Positions 1-22,837 of a stretch of 64,000 nt of DNA are shown one piece after another. The notes beneath the pieces were generated by a model, which had not been told where the DNA came from, searched no databases, and saw only the letters and a list, made by a program, of their open reading frames with translations. The stretch covers positions 3,260,530-3,324,529 of the forward strand of contig JAVTLE010000023.1 in NCBI GenBank assembly GCA_033439295.1, written 5' to 3'. Every line of letters starts with the position of its first letter. The first letter of the stretch is position 1. The position numbers were made by a program, and so were the translations under genes. The DNA comes from Deuterostichococcus epilithicus. Its lineage: Eukaryota > Chlorophyta > Trebouxiophyceae > Prasiolales > Stichococcaceae.

Positions 1-3000
1 TGAGGCGCGGCGGCGTAATGCAAGGTGGCAGCAGGCAGATGTGCTGGTGTGAGATGTCCCGGCGGCGCGGCGAGCGGCGGATCCGCCTGGCGGCCGCCTC
101 AGCTTGCTGCCCTGGTGGCCCTGGTGGCTCAACAGGCATGGGTGTCATCAGGACCACGACAGCTATGTGGGATTGACCCCTTGCACAGACACACACAGGG
201 AGTGCCCGACACGGGCTGCCTAGGCTGTCCACTCGCAGGTGCTTGCATCCGTAGGGGCTTGAGCTCACCACAGGTGGTCGGCCTCATGGCGGTCGGTGGC
301 GGGGTCGGTGGCGATGATGGGCATTTCCAGGGGCATGGAGCTCATGACCGGCCTCGGGTTTGGCTGCACCACGAACCACAGCGCAGTCGTCAAATTTGCA
401 CTGCGGCCTTCGCTGATGAGCTGCCGCCCAGAGCCCAAGTGTGGTTGGAGCGCTGCGCAGCTCGATCAGGTCCAGGAGAGTTTCTGCAGGCACGGCACAG
501 CGCGGCAAAGTAGCCCGTTGTGACGGCCGCATGATTTCTGGGCAACGCCATCTCTCATTCCTCTCCGACCACCGAAAAGCACCTGTCGCTTGAGTTCCGA
601 CAGCTGTCTGGACCTGAACGAGCTGGCACTACAGTCAGCGTGTTTCCACCTCTTTAGACGGCGCCCCCGGCGCACCTGGGGCCACGGCTGGTCGCCGCCC
701 TGGCACACGACGCAGATGAGCTGCCGCCCCGCCTCGTCGACGGACACAGGCCAGTACACCTCCGCCCCCTTGCGCGACGCCGCCTCTGAGAACAGCTGCA
801 CCCAGGCGCCACCAAAGTCGGCCGTGCGCGCCTGCAGCACCCTGCGCCGGCCAGGCCGCGAGATGAATTCGTTCAAATCTTAAGGTTGCTACCCGTAACC
901 TCACCGATTGGCCTTTGCTAGTCGTTTGCATGCAGCCATGCACAGGGGTCGGGACCTTACAGTGGCGTCGAATGTGCTGCACATTGGAGGCAAGCCGGTC
1001 CCTCTGGAGCTCGCAAGGAGTGCTGTATCGCTTCTGTTGGCAAACTGCGGAGGTGCATGCGGGAGCCTCTGCGACTGTGAAACCCTGCAACTGTGAAACC
1101 CTCTGCACCCCGGGTGGCCGAGTGCGGGGCGCACCCGTCTGAGTCCATGGAACACAGGGTGCCCTGGTCGCTGAAGGCGAGCCACGTGAGCGTCGCGCCG
1201 GGCGACAGCGGCAGCGCCCCCCGGTGCACCTCCGACCGGAACGTCATGTCCCACACCGCATACTGCAGCGCCTGCGGCGACGGGTGTCAGATGATCAGTC
1301 GTCGTGCACGAGCAGATTCATGGCAGCCGCATGCCACCTACCATGCCCTGACCAGTTTGCATATTCACAGGCTGCATCCACACAAATCAGATGCAGCAAG
1401 GTCGGACTGACGATTGCGGGATTCGACAACTGGCTGCAGCTGCTGCCAGCCATCAAGCGGCGCAAGGAGAGCTCCTCTGCAGAGCAACTGGATAACACAG
1501 GATGGACAGAGGGGGCACCTGGTCACGCTGCGCAGAGGGCGCGCCGGCGTGCCACACCACCGCCAGCAGGTGGTCCGCCGCCGCAAGCGCCGCCGCCTGC
1601 CCTTGCAGCGCCACCACCCCCGTCTGCAGCCCTGCAGCGCCCCACATACTTCGCGGTCGGCATCGCTTCTGTGGCAAGCGCTCAAATGCGGCTCGACTGG
1701 CAACTGCTGACTCGTGTCCGACGGGCACTGCTTGCTGGGACGCTGATACACCCCCGCAGCCCGAGAATCGGAAGGTGCTACCTTGTCGTGCGGAGCTGTC
1801 ACATTGCACCAGATTGCGGGCAACATGCAGGTGCGCCGAAATGCAGACATTCAAACACCAGCATGGCAGCCGCCGCCGGCCCGGCCTGGCCGGCAAGACA
1901 GGCGGGCGCCGCACCTGAGAGTGCAAACAGGCGCAGCACGCGGGCTGAAGTCGCGGCGGCGGCAAAGTGCCGGCCCGCTGCCAGGGCCGTCACGTCCTCG
2001 CCTGCCGGCAGCTCCAGAGTCCACATGTTCCTGTCGACATCGTCAAAGGGCCGCCAGTGCAGCGTGGACTCGGCGTGCTCGCTGGACTTGCTGCCCAGGA
2101 AGATGCCCTGTGTTACACATCGCGTCCATGCGTCAGCGGCCATGCGCTGTCACCATTGGTCATTTGCATGTGCAGGCAGGATGTTGTCAGGCGCAGCAGC
2201 CATGATTGAGATAACATATCCCGAGGGGTCTGGGTCAGACCCTGCAGGCAATCGATAACCGAAAGACAGCGTCACAGCTGCACACCTTGCCGGCGAGGGC
2301 GCCGAGGGAGAAGCCGAAGAAGTCACTCAGGTGCGGTACACGCTTGCGGGCGTGTAGGTCGTGGAACGCCGTCTCGATGACGCGGTAGTCCTCGTTCTCG
2401 CCGCGGCTGGTGATGCACCCGTCTGATGTGTATGCCAGAAAGTGCCGCCGCGCGCCCTCCGCTGCCACACATGACAGTGCAATGGTCAGCCGTGACTTCA
2501 GCACAGAGCCTGATGCGACGAGCAGCAGCATCCGGTGCCCGGCCCAGTCGATGCAGCTGCAGGACCGCGTCAGTGTGCAGTCTCGCGCGACCCCAAGCTC
2601 CAGAATCGTCAAGGCACAGCGAAAGGCAGGGTTCACACGTTGGGCAGCTTTTGATCGGCTTACCCCGGGGCGTGGCGCCGGGCTGGATCGGCGTCTGCAG
2701 TCGGTGCCGCGGCGCGACCTCTCGCACCACTACCTGCGGCTCCTGCACAAAGGAGCGGGCAAGGAAGAAACTTTATCATTAGCCCAAAATCACGCCAAGC
2801 ATAGTGCGAGTGCTGACAAAGTTAGGACAAAACCTACTGGAGGTCTCAGTTCCGCCGGTGCAGTCTCCTCCTCCCGCACGATGAAGCTGTCCATGCCGCC
2901 CTCAGAGTCGGCGCCGCGTTCGCCGCCGTCAGCGCCACTCGCCGCCGGGCCGGCGCCTGCGGTGGACAGCTGGACATATCACCTGCCATGCTACTATCAG

Positions 3001-5395
3001 GCTGAGCAATGGCCTGAGGTGCGCTTTGGATTGTGTCAACGGTTATCGACTGGTTTTGCACATCCGGGAATCTGCTCTGGTTTGCAAATGTAGGACGGCG
3101 CTCTCATCCCAGACAAAAGGGAAGCAGACAGGCGCATGCCTGGCTGCGGAACGGCAGCCGCTTGTGCGTCCGGGTCGACGGCGGGGCCAGTGCGGTCAGC
3201 AGGCACCGGGTCCGCCCACACCGCCACATCGCCTGCCTCGTCCTGCAAGTGCATAGCCGAGATGCCTTACAATGGAGGTTGATGGCCTGCAGGCCAAATC
3301 TGCGGCTGCGCATGGCCGGCGCAAAAAGCCCTGTCATTGGGCAAGCATTGCTGCGGCCGCAGCATTTGGTATTTTGAAAGTAGAACAGAGTTCCTGCAAG
3401 GCTTCCTGCCCCACCTGGAGCGCAAGGGTGTTGGCAGTCGGGTGCCAGCAGGCCGCCGCAACAGGCATGGTGCACTTGCGGGTCGAGATGCACGCTTTGC
3501 CCTCATCCGCCCACACAGCCACCAGCCCGTCAGTGCCCGCGGTCACGATGTACAGGCCTGCATGTGCCAAGGGTCGCAGTCATGCCAAGTATACCCAGTG
3601 CTTCAAGGCAGCTCGATCGTGCACAGAGTTGCCGCTGACCGAGGAAATTCATGGAGCCTGGCTAGCCCCGACAGTTTCAAGCGCTCATGCAACCTCGAAC
3701 GAGCTAGCAGCAGCATGCCGCTGTGACTCCACCACCGCAGGCACGTCCTTGCAAGAGGCGAGCAGTGCGTGCACTTGCTTTGTCCAGCAGCGGCCACGCT
3801 GCGGTGTAGGGCGCGGCACAGCCGCCAGAAGCCTCGCACCATTAGGGGAGAAGGCGGCAAGGTTGACAGGCCCTTTGTGCTGGCCGACCAGGCTGAAGCG
3901 CGGCTCCCAGTTCAGTCGCTCCAGGGCCTCCACCTCGCCGTCACTGCCTGGCACCGCCAGCAGGCTGCCGTCCGGGTGCCAGCCGATCACCGGGTGCCGC
4001 CCACCCTTGGGGTCGGACTGCAGCAGACGCATTGCAGTGCGAACCGGTCAGCTGCACATTCCCTGGTCGGCTTTCGGACAAGCCTGGCAGCATAGGATCA
4101 TAGTGGCTGGCGCACAAGGCGAGCCAAAAGTCGGATCTCTCCATCTTGAGAGGCACCTGCAGATTGTGGCAGGTCGAGACGGCACCTTGGGGGCCCTGCG
4201 GCGGGCGGCAGAGGCGCGCCGGCTGTCCAGGTCCCACACCTGCACCGCGCCGCTCGCCAGCACCGCCGCGAGGAACTTGCCGTCGTCCGGGTCGTATGCC
4301 AGGCTGACCACCGCCTCGTCTGCCAGTAGCTTTTTGACGACCTGCCGTAGACTCAAGTAGCGTTCGTATGTTGTGAACATGGAGAGCGACAGGGTCACAC
4401 GCCGGGCTGAACACTGCCTCGTTCGACCTGTGGGGAAGCAGGAACTTGTCATGCAGCATGGTAAGCCAGATAACCCCCTCGACCGCCAGCAGCTTCTTGA
4501 CGACCTGCTGGAAACACACGGGAGGTGTCATGTGCTACAGCCGTGGAGAACCACAGGGTCCTGCCACAGCTTTTTCTCTGCATGTTGAGAAACCAGGGAA
4601 TCGTGCTGCAGCGGTGGAGCATGGCAGGTTGCTGCACAGCGCCTCTCGCCACGAGGTCTGCGAACTGCCTGCTCCAGAGCGGTTGCCCAGCAGGCGCTCC
4701 AATGGCGGTCCGCTTCACCACAGCATGTGCCCAGCACATGCATAGACCCCGCTGTCAACAGGGCATTGAAGTGGTTTGTGAATTGCGCACCCGCTGGTCG
4801 GCGACCTGGATGATCTTGATGGTGCCATCCGCGCAGGCTGCCGCCACAGTCTCACCATCCTTGTGGTATGCCACGGCCCCCGCTGGCAGGTCGAACCGCG
4901 TCAGGTTGTTCTCGAACTCGCTGTCTGGCACCTTATGCACCTGTCGGGCGTCGCAAGCAGGCACTCGCAAGCTGGACTCTCCTAAGAACAGCCTTGACGG
5001 CAAACTGAAATCAAACAAGTAGTTCACTGCAGAGCATGCAGGCATGAGTGCCGCCCGGTGTACATGATGTTGGCAGGTCTCGTTGGAAGCGGGCTGCCCT
5101 GCTGATGCTGCTCTGGCTGTGGGGCTCAAGGTCGTACCTTGACAAACTGGTCTATGCCACCCGTGGCGACCTGGCCGCTCACAGGGCAGGCCGCAATGCT
5201 CAGCAGCGGTGGGCTGCTGTGGGGCCCGCTCGCCGCGTGCGACTTCAGCACGTCGGCTGTGGTGGCGTCTCGGACGGCTACCTTGCCGTCAGCGCCGCAT
5301 GTCACCAGGCAGACCCCGTCAGCATGCTTGGCAAATACCACACCCCCCGCGCCCCGGCCATGCCCCGCCGTAAACTGGAGCTCCGACTCTGCCAT
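1..5395 (-). CDS. CTF4: CTF4/WDHD1 (AND-1) replisome adaptor, 3' end beyond window
   Basis: Couples the CMG helicase to DNA polymerase alpha and other replisome clients in the nucleus (family knowledge). The ATG is at 5395. Exon 1 (5395-5138) and exon 2 (4940-4791) encode WD40 blades such as TCGADGKVAVRDA and ACADGTIKIIQVAD. Exon 3 starts at 4341 (VVKKLLADEAVVSLAYDPDD), then GWHPDGSLLAVPG near 4000, AGTDGLVAVWADEGK near 3530 and DEAGDVAVWADPVP near 3230. An acidic linker (GMDSFIVREEE, near 2900) leads to the SepB/Mcl1-type middle domain: QTPIQPGATPRG near 2680, RHFLAYTSDGCITSRGENED near 2440, MWTLELPAGEDVTAL near 2020, FSDQGTLCSMDSDG near 1180 and RPVMSSMPLEMPII near 350. The order matches WDHD1. 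The last clear exon ends at a GTGAGC donor near 257; the C-terminal region lies off the left edge. The start is shared with a divergent phosphatase gene. Confidence 0.9.
1070..1101. repeat. 16-bp tandem repeat, two copies
   Basis: TGCGACTGTGAAACCC is followed directly by TGCAACTGTGAAACCC. It lies in a CTF4 intron, just downstream (in gene sense) of the exon around 1145-1270. Confidence 0.85.
4380..4504 (-). repeat. Two ghost copies of CTF4 exon 3 start in the preceding intron
   Basis: The real exon 3 begins at 4341 after CAG. A copy begins at 4504, also directly after CAG: it reads VVKKLLAVEGVIWL against the real VVKKLLADEAVVSL, and about 25 residues on DKFLLP against GKFLAA. A second overlapping copy near 4425-4380 reads SNEAVFSPACDP against the real ADEAVVSLAYDP. 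Neither continues as a WD40 blade. They lie 163 bp and about 103 bp upstream, in the transcription sense, of the matching real positions. Confidence 0.8.
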
Positions 5396-6130
5396 AGTCT
5401 GCTGCAGGTTTGAAGCCGATCTGTACTATTCGTAAGCAGTTGCTTCAGGCTTCAGTTGCTGTCGCTGCGACTGCGCCACACTGTCTCAATGCTGATACAC
5501 CCTCGATGCTCGAGCGGCACAATTCCGTCAGTCGGGGAGCCGACGTGCGGCAAGCTTGCTAGTCTCAGCCACTTAGATGATCCTTGGCGCACGAGCTTGC
5601 CCAATCGAGGCGCTGCAGACGCCGTTGGCAGTGTTGAAGCCTTTCCGCAGAGTGATGTGCACAAAGATTCCACTGCAACAACCTTGGCCCAGGCTCGTGG
5701 ACTGCGCAGCAATCGAATGCACGAAAGTACTTGACTCTGTTCGGGCAAGTCTAGGCCGGACCTCGCGACAGCTCTTTGACGCGCATGTCCAGCATGCGCA
5801 CTTCGAATTTGAAGCTGTAGTCTCGCTATAAATCTCTCGTGAACACTCACGTACTTACTTGTATACCCTTTCAGGCCTGTACTTCACATTTCTTAGTCTT
5901 GGACATGCCCTGCTCCTCCCTTCAGAAGCTGAGTGTGCGACTTGCAGATTCGTGGAGGAGATGGTGCCAGATTGATTGCAAGACATCCTCTGACCGTTGT
6001 TTAATCGCACAAGCGGTTCGGCTCCCCCAGCAAGCGACGTGCGTTTGTGCTACTACTACTAGACACGAACCGACAAATCGATCTGCAACAGTGATATGCG
6101 GTGACAAATGGCGTATTGAAGTTTGGCATC
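5396..6130. promoter_or_regulatory. 735-bp divergent intergenic region between CTF4 and the phosphatase
   Basis: No supported coding exon. It must hold both promoters and 5' leaders because the flanking ATGs face outward (5395 minus, 6131 plus). It is more AT-rich than the genes around it. I saw no convincing TATA box or repeated operator. Confidence 0.6.
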
Positions 6131-7970
6131 ATGAGCGCTGCTACATCTGGCATGGATGCGGTGGTCGTCTGCTCAGCGCCAGAGACACTTCTCGTCTCGA
6201 GTGAGATCGAGAAGGCCTTCGAGGGTCGGCTGGACGGAGTGCCGCCCCTCATCGACATCGACGGTGCGTACAGATGAGCTTTCTGTGAACTATCATTCGA
6301 TCGCAGGAGGCACTTTTCGAGTGCCGAATGAAAACAGAGCTCAGCATGCGTTGGACGTGCTGTGCTGCAGGCGAGTCGTTCGTGCAGCACCACCGCGTGC
6401 GAGCGTTCTGCAACTGGCTCATTCCGGGATCCCTCATGCTCGGAGTGAGTCGATAGTCAACGAATAGACATGCAACATTTCCATATGCACCTTGGCCCGT
6501 GCTTGATGACAGCCGCATCAGCTTTGTTGGGTGTCTTGACCTTGTTTATCCGCCGCATATGCAACCTATGGCTTGCCATGGTGTTTGTCTGAGCATCCGC
6601 TCTCCTCTGCTTCGTCGCTAACGTTTCCCTTTCCTGGTGTACGGCAGACAAACCCCAACTACGGTATGAATATGCACGCTCACGCTGCCATCAAAGACCT
6701 GCCCTGCACAGACATCTGTAGCTGCACAGCGAGCCGTTCATAAGCTTTGGTTCGACCTGGCGGAGACGTTCGCTCCAGGGTTCCTGCTGTCGCCGCGCGA
6801 GCGCCTCACAGCTATTCTGAAAAAGGGCATCACGGTGTTCTACGCCCTGCAGGCACGTCAACTTGATCACATCCTCATGCTCAAGCACCTGCAGTCTGCC
6901 ATGCGTAATCTGCTCACTGCTCGGGCACCTGCAGACTGACAATTGTCACGGCTGCAGCTGTCTGCCCAGTGCTACACCTGACATGCCAGTGCTGGGTCTC
7001 TCCTGCCGACATGCAGTGTGCGAGCTGACTCTTCGCCGGCCTCCATGCAGCTCGAGGTCCCGGACCAAGAATCGATGGACGACGATGCACCCGGATTGGC
7101 GGATGAGCGCCCTTACAGACCATTGGCGCTGCAGGTCGCGTCCGAGATGCCCGCGCCGCCACAGCTGACCTTCCGCCGCTTTGGCATTCAGGACATGGGC
7201 AGGCCGACCCACGTGGCAGAGTGAGCTTGCATCGAGTCGATCTTGCATGCCTGACTGCAGGCACATGAACCCGTCTCCTTCACATCTCATTTCAGCAATC
7301 TGGACGAATGAACTGGGGTGATCTATATCGCTAATTCCATATGCACAGCGTGGTGCCGGTGGTGGCAGAGCTGGAGCAGCGCATTCGCGGCGGTGAGAAA
7401 ATCTACCTCCACTGGTGAGCTCCATCACACTGACTGGTCTGCAACTCGCTGTGTTCATGAGCACGCTTGCCAGTGTCGTGCTTCACAGCAGTCCAGCGGC
7501 TGGGGTTCAGATTGACCTTGATCTCTGGGTGCTGCAGCCGGGGCGGGGTCGGACGGGCGGGCACCGTCGCCGCCTGCCTGCTGGTGTATATGTACGCTGC
7601 CACCGCAGACGCGGCGCTGGACCGGGTGCAGCGTGCCTACGACACCCGTGGCGGCGCAGGTATGTTCAAGTTGGGGTCAGGTGACGAGACTGCGTGTCAC
7701 TGCAGGATGTCTTCTGGCCATGCGAATCAGAGATGTCTTCTAGCCATGCGAATTCCACTGCCTCCTGCTATCGTGTTGCTCATCGAGAAGTCTCACAATG
7801 GCATTGGCACGTCGCGAGCGGGGTAGGGGCCTCGAGAATACCACGAGTGCAGCTGTCCTGCTGGTCTAGGCACCAGCCCCGAGACGCTTGAGCAGTCAGA
7901 ATTTGTGCGGGAGTTTGCGCGGGACCTGGAGGCTGGCAAGATGCGGCGGCAGGATGCGGTGGAGTACTAG
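6131..7970 (+). CDS. Dual-specificity (tyrosine) phosphatase, 270 aa
   Basis: Protein phosphatase of the cysteine-based class; substrate unknown. Eight exons join without breaking frame: 6131-6263, 6371-6444, 6648-6663, 6722-6852, 7051-7220, 7349-7414, 7538-7659, 7870-7970. The active-site P-loop HCRGGVGRAGT fits C-x5-R-[ST] and is built by joining exons 6 and 7; the catalytic Cys codon is split TG/C by the intron. RRFGIQDMGRPTHVAD upstream supplies the general-acid-type Asp region. The N-terminal half carries FCNWLIPGSLMLG and ERLTAILKKGITVFYALQ, the pattern of plant and algal atypical phosphatases. Exon 3 is only 16 nt. Intron 4 needs a GC donor (CAG/GCACGT). ATG 6131 is chosen because it opens the frame spliced into the conserved block. 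A TGTAA follows the stop within 10 nt. Confidence 0.87.
7706..7757. repeat. 26-bp tandem repeat in the last phosphatase intron
   Basis: Two adjacent copies of GATGTCTTCTGGCCATGCGA plus AATCAGA-type sequence, differing at a few bases. The repeat lies between exons 7 and 8. Confidence 0.85.
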
Positions 7971-8653
7971 TAAGGTGTAAGTCACCACAGCGGCACTAAG
8001 CATTGAGTTTGCTGAAGATAACGGCTTAGGATATTACGACTGGAGGCCTAGGCCGCCGCGTTGCAGCGGCAGTTCCAAACACCCAGATCATTCGAGGCCA
8101 ACGCCGGGAAGTGAGCGGCATAGCAGCGGGGTTACGAAAGGACTATGGCGGTCGTTTCGTGTATGCGTCTAGCACTTCAGACCTTGGGATCGGTGCAGTA
8201 CAGGGTGTTAGGTTATCAGAGTCAGCATGCAGGGTGTTTTAGGTTTGACGCTGCGCAAGGTGGTGCGTGGCGGGGCCTCAGATTTTGTATCGGATCTTTC
8301 AGAAGCCCGACAAGCTTTTATCAAACCAGAAGCCGCGTCTGCCTCATCGAACAATACCTGAGCCTGTGTGTCCTACAGTCGGCAGACTGCTGTAGCTGTA
8401 GCTCCCATCAATGTAACAAGGGAGCTGCAGCTCTGCAGCGACCCCGAGGGCGGTCATGCAGTTCAAATTCAATCGAGGTTTTGTCCGCGCATGTATCTTG
8501 TCTGTTACGCGTGTTACAACATATTGCCCCGCATCGAATGAAGCCCCATTTGCTCTGATGAAGCGGTTGAGGCCACGTTCACAGAGACGGACAAACCACC
8601 GCAGTTGGATCACCCCAATTGAAACTCTCTGCCTCGACGGAGCGGCAGCTTCA
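7971..8653. other. 683-bp intergenic region
   Basis: Lies between the phosphatase stop and the remodeller ATG. No open frame here joins to a neighbour by splice phase. It should hold the phosphatase 3' UTR and the remodeller promoter. Nothing else recognised. Confidence 0.55.
7976..7980 (+). terminator. TGTAA polyadenylation-type motif
   Basis: TGTAA begins six bases after the phosphatase stop. TGTAA is the usual poly(A) signal in chlorophyte algae, but it normally lies further downstream, so this one may be coincidental. Confidence 0.4.
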
Positions 8654-19726
<11,073 letters not shown>

Positions 19727-20257
19727 ACGCTGTGGCGCATGGCGGTCTTGATCGTGTATCGCGCAAAGCGAGGTTCAGTGTCGCTGCACAACAGAAATAT
19801 AGTCCAGGCAGGTCACGACTCTTATATGGTTTAAAGTATCAAAGGGTGGTGTCGGCGCAATCTATGGTTTTGCTTTGCAGCTGTGTGTACTGATCAAGTC
19901 TGCGTTTAGAGTGTCATCACACATGTGGTCAAAGGTTGCAAGAATGAATGAAATCATAAAACACGTTTGGTACAGCAGCAGCTCGGACACAACAGCCGCA
20001 CTCAAGAGCACTCGCTCCCTTCGACAGCATGCGGCGATCTCCAGGTGCAATGCGACAGGCTGCCGGGAACCAAAACCCTGAAATGTGTTTCACCAGTCGA
20101 AATTGCGACCCCTCCACCAGCATGGTGGCGCAGTAGGGCAGCGTGCGCAGCCGTCTCAGAGTCAAAGTTGGCTCAATCAGGTTCTCTCAAGGTTGTCGGT
20201 GCAGCTCTCCTTTCAGGCAGCTGCTCCGATCGAGGGGGTTGTTCAGGTTTCCGCCCC
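19727..20257. other. 531-bp convergent intergenic region
   Basis: Separates the remodeller stop (plus) from the membrane-protein stop (minus). AT-richer than the flanks; holds two 3' UTRs. No supported coding exon seen. Confidence 0.55.
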
Positions 20258-22025
20258 TCAGTCGGAGCGGCTGAGCAGGCCGCGCAGAGCCTCCCGCTTG
20301 GTCTCCAGCTCCTCGAGGTCCTTCTGCGCCTGGAGCCGCTTGCGCTCCCGGTTGCTGCGGCCTGGAGGCCGGGGTCTTATCGGGTCAGCGAATGTCACTT
20401 TGCGCCTTGGGAAGTACGACACAGTGCGCAGCAAGTACCTACCGGAGAGCGAACTGAGTTTGACACAGGCGCGTGCCCGATCACAGGACCCGCCCCGGCG
20501 AGCAGGGCACCTCCGAAGCTAAAGTCGTTCCTCAAACCTAGAGAAAGCAACCAAGAGCAGCGCTTCCGAGGCCAGGGGGCACGCACTGCGCTTGATCAGG
20601 CCGAAGCAGAGGATGCCGCCCAGGAAGTAGATGGAGCCGCAGCCGAGCAGCGCCATTGCCGACACAAAGCGGTACAGCTCCAGCGACTGGTGGAAGTCGC
20701 AGTCCTGTGGGGCCGCAGTTGAACATCACCGAAATCAATGCAGTGCGTCTGGCACTTGACTCCAAGGCCGACGAGGGCTCCAGGAGTGGCGCGCGCTGCT
20801 CACAAGCAGTCTACCAGGCAGTTGCTCTCAGACGGGTGGCAATACGGCTGTCCTTAAGTAGAGCGAGCATAGCCTGTCGGCGATGGCGCACCGTACACCG
20901 AACGCCGCACCAGCACACAGGACGCAGCGCATTGAGGGCCGCCTGAGGATGGCAGAGACCGGAAACGGAGGTGAAGGGGTCGAGGGCGCACCTTTCCGGA
21001 CGGGTCCTTGCAGTCCTTGCCAGCGGGCGACGCCATTTTGAAGGTGAGCAGCGCAATGAACACCTGCGCATGCAAATCGGTGCCGAGGCCCTCAGCGCAG
21101 ACGCCTTACTGCCCACACAACCCTGTGATTTCGTTTCCAAGCAAAAGCCTGTGGCCCAAAACTGCTGCAGCCGCCGTAGCAAGTGGAACGCTGCTGCTGT
21201 CCGGGCCAAAGGCGCATGTGCAGCTAGAAACCTGTATCCACATAGATGGCTGTGCCTGGCGCCAGGAGCGAGCCGCGGCTCTACATTTGAGGCGCTGGCC
21301 GCTCCCGCCCAGTCGGCCCTTCACCAATTGGACAATCGGCAGCTGCCATTTACACTCCGATTCGGCAGCTGCTACGGGCCGCACCTGCACCACGGCGCGT
21401 CCAACCCAGTACTCGGTGAAGCGCACGAGCTGCAGCAGCCGCTCCCACTCAATCTCGATGACAGCGACCAGCACTGCGCCCAGCAGCCCGAACACCCGCA
21501 GCGCTTGGTCCAGCAGCCCCTCCGCGTTCTGCGCCAGATGACGAACTTGCATTGGACATGGTCGGAGAGGCATCGACACGTAAACGTGCTGATTGCAGCC
21601 CAAACACCTGTTGCGCCTGGTGGAGCAGCGCCTCCTGCGCGAACGAAGACGGAGAGTGCTACAGCAAGGGGGGTGAAGGTGCTGATCGCAGCCCAAACAC
21701 CTGCAGCGCTAGGTCCGGCTGGCCCTCCGCGTGCTGCGCAGTGCAACTCCCAACCACCAAGCAACCAACGCCTTCATATATACAACTGACCCTTGCGGCT
21801 GTGAAAGGGCAAGCACTCTGGAGCAAAGCTGCGAACCTGCCCTGTGCCGCTTGAGACCAGTTGCAAGCGGTGGTCGAGATGTACACGTTTGGTGCACTCA
21901 CCGTGATGGGCTGGTAGACAGCAAGGGCCATGCCATAGCTGACGGCGCACAGTATAGCACAGAGGCCGGTTGCCACATTCAGGAACCTGCGGCGTGCGCG
22001 CACGGGCAGTAAGAAGTTGAGGTTT
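20258..22025 (-). CDS. Four-pass membrane protein, possibly COPI-associated/TVP15-like; first exon not found
   Basis: Exons that join in phase: 22025-21902 (RFLNVATGLCAILCAVSYGM, first membrane segment), 21528-21385 (VFGLLGAVLVAVIEIEWERL, second), about 21060-20990 (VFIALLTFKMASPAGKD, third), about 20710-20590 (FVSAMALLGCGSIYFLGGIL, fourth), and a last exon to 20258 (charged tail with ELETKREALRGLLSRSD). WVGRAVVQ-VFIALL across a splice and the short cytosolic helical tail resemble the COPI_assoc/TVP15 family of Golgi vesicle proteins, which is an inference. The first resolved exon opens in phase 2 with no in-frame ATG, so the start lies upstream, between 22026 and DBP10. Confidence 0.62.
21590..21733 (-). 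repeat. Two ghost acceptor-side copies of the second membrane-segment exon
   Basis: The real exon starts at 21528 after GCGCAG (NAEGLLDQALRVFGLLG). One copy starts at 21634, again after GCGCAG, reading EALLHQAQQVFGLQS. Another starts at 21733 after GCGCAG, reading HAEGQPDLALQVFGLRS. Spacings are 106 and 99 bp. The two ghosts also share ATCAGCAC-TTCAC just downstream, absent from the real exon, so they are closer to each other. Confidence 0.85.
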
Positions 22026-22837
22026 CTGCAGCCTCCTCCTGTGCGGCCGGGTTGTGCAGCAACGCCACGGTCTTTGATGGCGGTGGATGCGCCAGCACGA
22101 TGACATGACGTCAGCTAGGAGAGGTCAGACAACCAAGATGCAGTGCGATTGCAACACCTGCAAAAGTAGTCGAAGCAGTCAGGTTTGTGCTGCCGCGGCC
22201 GCGTGTGCTGTGGGTCTGGGCCCAATAGCAGCTCTGCATTTGGCGGCTGGTGGCCCGGGCCAGCCCGTCCCTCCTCCATCGTCGATCAGCGACGCCTACT
22301 GCGAGTGCACCCTTACTCACAAGCCTGCAGCAACGGGCAAGGCTGGTCTCAGCCAATCTGGACCACTAACCAACTTGTCATTTGACCCCTGACAGCCAAG
22401 CACCGGAGCGTCGTGCAAAGTTGCGCATGGAATGCTGAGAACACAACAGAAGGACGACGCACCTTGATCGTGACGCAATGGCTCACGCTGACGTCTGCTC
22501 CTGGATGCTGTCAAGGTGGACCCGTGCTGAGAGGAGCCTTGGCACGAAGACTGACTGTACCTGATATGCGTATATGGACGAGGCAATTGCCATGCAAAAG
22601 ACTTGTGTTCAATCGGCGAGCTGGCTCATTCCGGAAATGGTCGCGCCAAGTCAGCGTTAGTCATCGACAACAGCCTGCCGGGACCGACTGCCAGTCTCTC
22701 CGTTGTGATTATACAAGATTTACACGCAGCCATGTCATGCATTTTCGTGTGCCTTGAGCGGCGCGCTATTTGGTGAGCAGTCGGCCGCCAGGCCGAACTG
22801 GCCAAGATCGCTGGCCAAGACCGCTGCAGCAGGCGTG
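22026..22837. promoter_or_regulatory. Divergent region between the membrane protein and DBP10
   Basis: Must contain the missing first exon of the minus-strand membrane protein and both promoters. No open frame could be tied to either gene by splice phase. A 15-base match, TTTGGTGAGCA(G/A)TCG, links 22769 with the DBP10 exon 1 donor near 23010. Confidence 0.45.

Noticed and set aside
6830-6940. GCACCTGCAGTCTG / GCACCTGCAGACTG near-repeat as another ghost junction
   Set aside because: Only about 14 bases match, centred on the common CTGCAG motif, and the flanks differ.
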